Source: RYN-230 sp963844695 (GTDB lineage: Bacteria > Actinomycetota > Actinomycetes > Streptosporangiales > Streptosporangiaceae). From it: a stretch of 64,000 nt of DNA. Numbering within the stretch: position 1 is the stretch's first letter; every line of letters begins with the position of its first letter. Below, piece after piece: positions 62,684-64,000 of this stretch. Made by a program: the position numbers and the translations under genes. Under the pieces are notes generated by a model. It had not been told where the DNA came from, did no database searches, and was given only the letters and a program-made list of their open reading frames with translations. The stretch covers positions 221,098 through 285,097 of the forward strand of contig CAWJPL010000007.1 in the NCBI GenBank assembly GCA_963844695.1, written 5' to 3'.

Positions 62684-63074
62684 TGCTGGTCCTCCTCGAT
62701 GCGAGGTCTCGCCCGGAAACCCGGGTCCCGGTAGCTAGCCCGCTGACCGGGTGCCCTGAAGCTAATGGCCGTCAAGGTGAGCGGCTCTCACCAGATCCTG
62801 GTGATTGCGCGAGCTAGCCGCCGTGATCCGCAGGGGTATGGGCTTCGTCCCCTCGCTGAACACCGACGGCACGCATCGCGCCGGGCCTGCGCCAGACTCC
62901 GTGCCGGCGCGCTCGGGCCGGGTGAATCACCATGATCTGGTGAGGCCTCCTCACCTGTCTGGCGGCAAGCCTGGTCGTGGCCCGGCTCCCGGCAGGAAAT
63001 TCAGCAGCGGACTGACATGGGCGAGCCCGCCTGGGAGCGCGGCCGGGTCAACGCCAACCGACGGGAGATCGTCC
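62684..63074. promoter_or_regulatory. Divergent promoter region with paired palindromes
   Basis: About 390 bp between the LUD gene and the hydrolase, no gene seen. It holds TCACCAG-ATC-CTGGTGA at 62788-62804 and TCACCA-TGATC-TGGTGA at 62927-62943, both 17 bp with consensus TCACCA-N5-TGGTGA, 139 bp apart. A third palindrome GGTGAGG-CCT-CCTCACC (62939-62955) overlaps the second. A shared regulator, not encoded in the window, probably binds both. Confidence 0.65.
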
Positions 63075-63986
63075 GTGAGTACCGAGCAGCGAGAGAACCT
63101 CGAAGCAATCCTGCGGCAGTCGGCCTTCCCCGCCGGCATCGATATCGTCGAGCAACGGCGGCTGCTCGCAGAGCTGACCTCGGCGCAGCCGCTGCCCCCC
63201 GACGTGACCGTGACCGCAACCGCACTGGGCAGCGTCCCGGCCGCCGAGATCACCATCGGCGGAGCCGGAACCCGCCACGTCGTTCTTTACTTCCACGGCG
63301 GCGTGTACGTACTGGGGAGCGCCGTCCAGGCCGCTGGCCTGGCCTCCCAGGTCGGCCGGCAGACCGGTGCCAGGGTCATCTCCGTCGACTACCGGCTCGC
63401 CCCCGAGCATCCGTATCCGGCAGCGGTCGATGACGCCCTGGCGGCCTACCAAGCCCTGCTGGACGACGGCACCGCCCCGTCGGACATCGTCTTCGCAGGG
63501 GAGTCCGCTGGCGGGGGGCTCGCGGTCGCCACCCTGGTGAACGCCCGCGACCGCGGCCTGCCCCTGCCCGCTGCGGCCTTCGTCATGTCACCGTACGCCG
63601 ACCTCACCCTGGCCGGCCCGACCATGCAGACCAAGGGCCAGGTCGACGTGCTGATGAGCCGGGAAAACCTCCAATCCCGGGTCGGTGACTACACGTCAGG
63701 ACAAGACGCCGCTCTCGGCCTGATCAGCCCCATCTTCGCCGACCTGTCCGGCCTGCCGCCCCTGCTCATCCAGGCCGGAACCCACGAAGTCCTCCTCGAC
63801 GACGCCATCCGCCTCGCCCGCCAGGCCGCCACCGCCGACGTCGAGGTCATCCTCGACATCACCCCCGGGGTGCCGCACGTCTTCCAGACCTTCTACCCGA
63901 TCCTCGACGAAGGGGCCGCGGCGCTGGACCGAGCGGGACAGTTCCTCTCAGCGCACCTCGCCGCCGCAGAACACGTCACCGCATAA
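63075..63986 (+). CDS. Alpha/beta hydrolase, hormone-sensitive lipase type
   Basis: 303 aa from a GTG at 63075 with GGGAG 8 nt upstream; longer in-frame starts run through non-coding-looking DNA. Oxyanion motif YFHGGVYVLGS, VDYRLAPEHPYPAAVDDALA, nucleophile FAGESAGGGLAVATL, Asp in LLIQAGTHEVLLDDAIR and His in PGVPHVFQTFYPIL. Typical HSL-family carboxylesterase, cytoplasmic. Its promoter region shares operators with the LUD-MFS operon, suggesting a joint response to an ester or drug-like compound. Confidence 0.88.
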   Translation: MSTEQRENLEAILRQSAFPAGIDIVEQRRLLAELTSAQPLPPDVTVTATALGSVPAAEITIGGAGTRHVVLYFHGGVYVLGSAVQAAGLASQVGRQTGARVISVDYRLAPEHPYPAAVDDALAAYQALLDDGTAPSDIVFAGESAGGGLAVATLVNARDRGLPLPAAAFVMSPYADLTLAGPTMQTKGQVDVLMSRENLQSRVGDYTSGQDAALGLISPIFADLSGLPPLLIQAGTHEVLLDDAIRLARQAATADVEVILDITPGVPHVFQTFYPILDEGAAALDRAGQFLSAHLAAAEHVTA

Positions 63987-64000
63987 CGAAAGGCAGCCTT

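Noticed and set aside
1..64000. CRISPR arrays, rRNA or complete tRNA genes
   Set aside because: No regularly spaced identical repeats of CRISPR type and no rRNA or full tRNA fold were found by reading both strands.

Overview
The window is very GC-rich DNA from an actinobacterium (Actinomycetota). Supporting signs are GTG and TTG starts, F420-type luciferase-like oxidoreductases, MEDS/STAS/histidine-kinase-like ATPase regulators, an actinobacterial ispH-DUF6542-xseA neighbourhood, and a Gram-positive Tcp-type conjugation locus. It is probably a soil lineage near Streptosporangiales, but genus cannot be fixed from sequence alone. No tRNA, rRNA or CRISPR array was found.

Layout. From the left edge to 8.5 kb, a minus-strand operon encodes a Tcp/T4SS-like conjugation apparatus: TcpC-, TcpD- and TcpE-like proteins, a MinD-like ATPase, a VirB4/TcpF-like ATPase and a TcpH/VirB6-like protein cut by the edge. 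From 9.0 to 13.0 kb, small co-oriented gene groups (methyltransferase, VapBC, sigma factor with a truncated membrane protease, GNAT genes) are separated by three extra copies of the 3' end of ychF. The intact ychF follows at 13.0-14.1 kb. This looks like an insertion hot spot at the end of ychF with the conjugation locus beyond it, and it is the most unusual structure in the window.

From 14 to 35 kb the content is mainly core: an ECF sigma factor with its CU044_5270 partner, rmuC, a DUF6542 gene, ispH, a lipid-droplet-type protein, xseA and xseB (split by an acyltransferase), a TetR regulator, glpX, a DUF1707 protein, two MFS transporters, MarR with a DrrAB-like ABC exporter, and class I fumarase. 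From 35 to 43.4 kb lie a receptor Ser/Thr kinase and several secreted proteins: two lytic transglycosylases, a catalytically dead HtrA-like protein and a large secreted protein with a small relative. From 43.9 to 50.7 kb is a sugar-uptake locus (binding protein, two permeases, ROK repressor, GH1 beta-glucosidase), probably for beta-glucosides. From 50.7 to 64 kb are a nucleoside-type kinase, a hemerythrin protein, three MEDS regulators, an LLM oxidoreductase, two drug-type MFS transporters with an HxlR regulator, a SCO1-like protein, a HEPN-like protein, a LUD protein and an HSL-type hydrolase behind a pair of matching operators.

More than fifteen single-base frameshifts break otherwise recognisable genes, and 15-nt tandem repeats (five codons) recur in linkers of unrelated genes. 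The frameshifts may be assembly indels, slippage in repeats, or real decay. Coordinates of broken genes are therefore given for the whole reconstructed gene.
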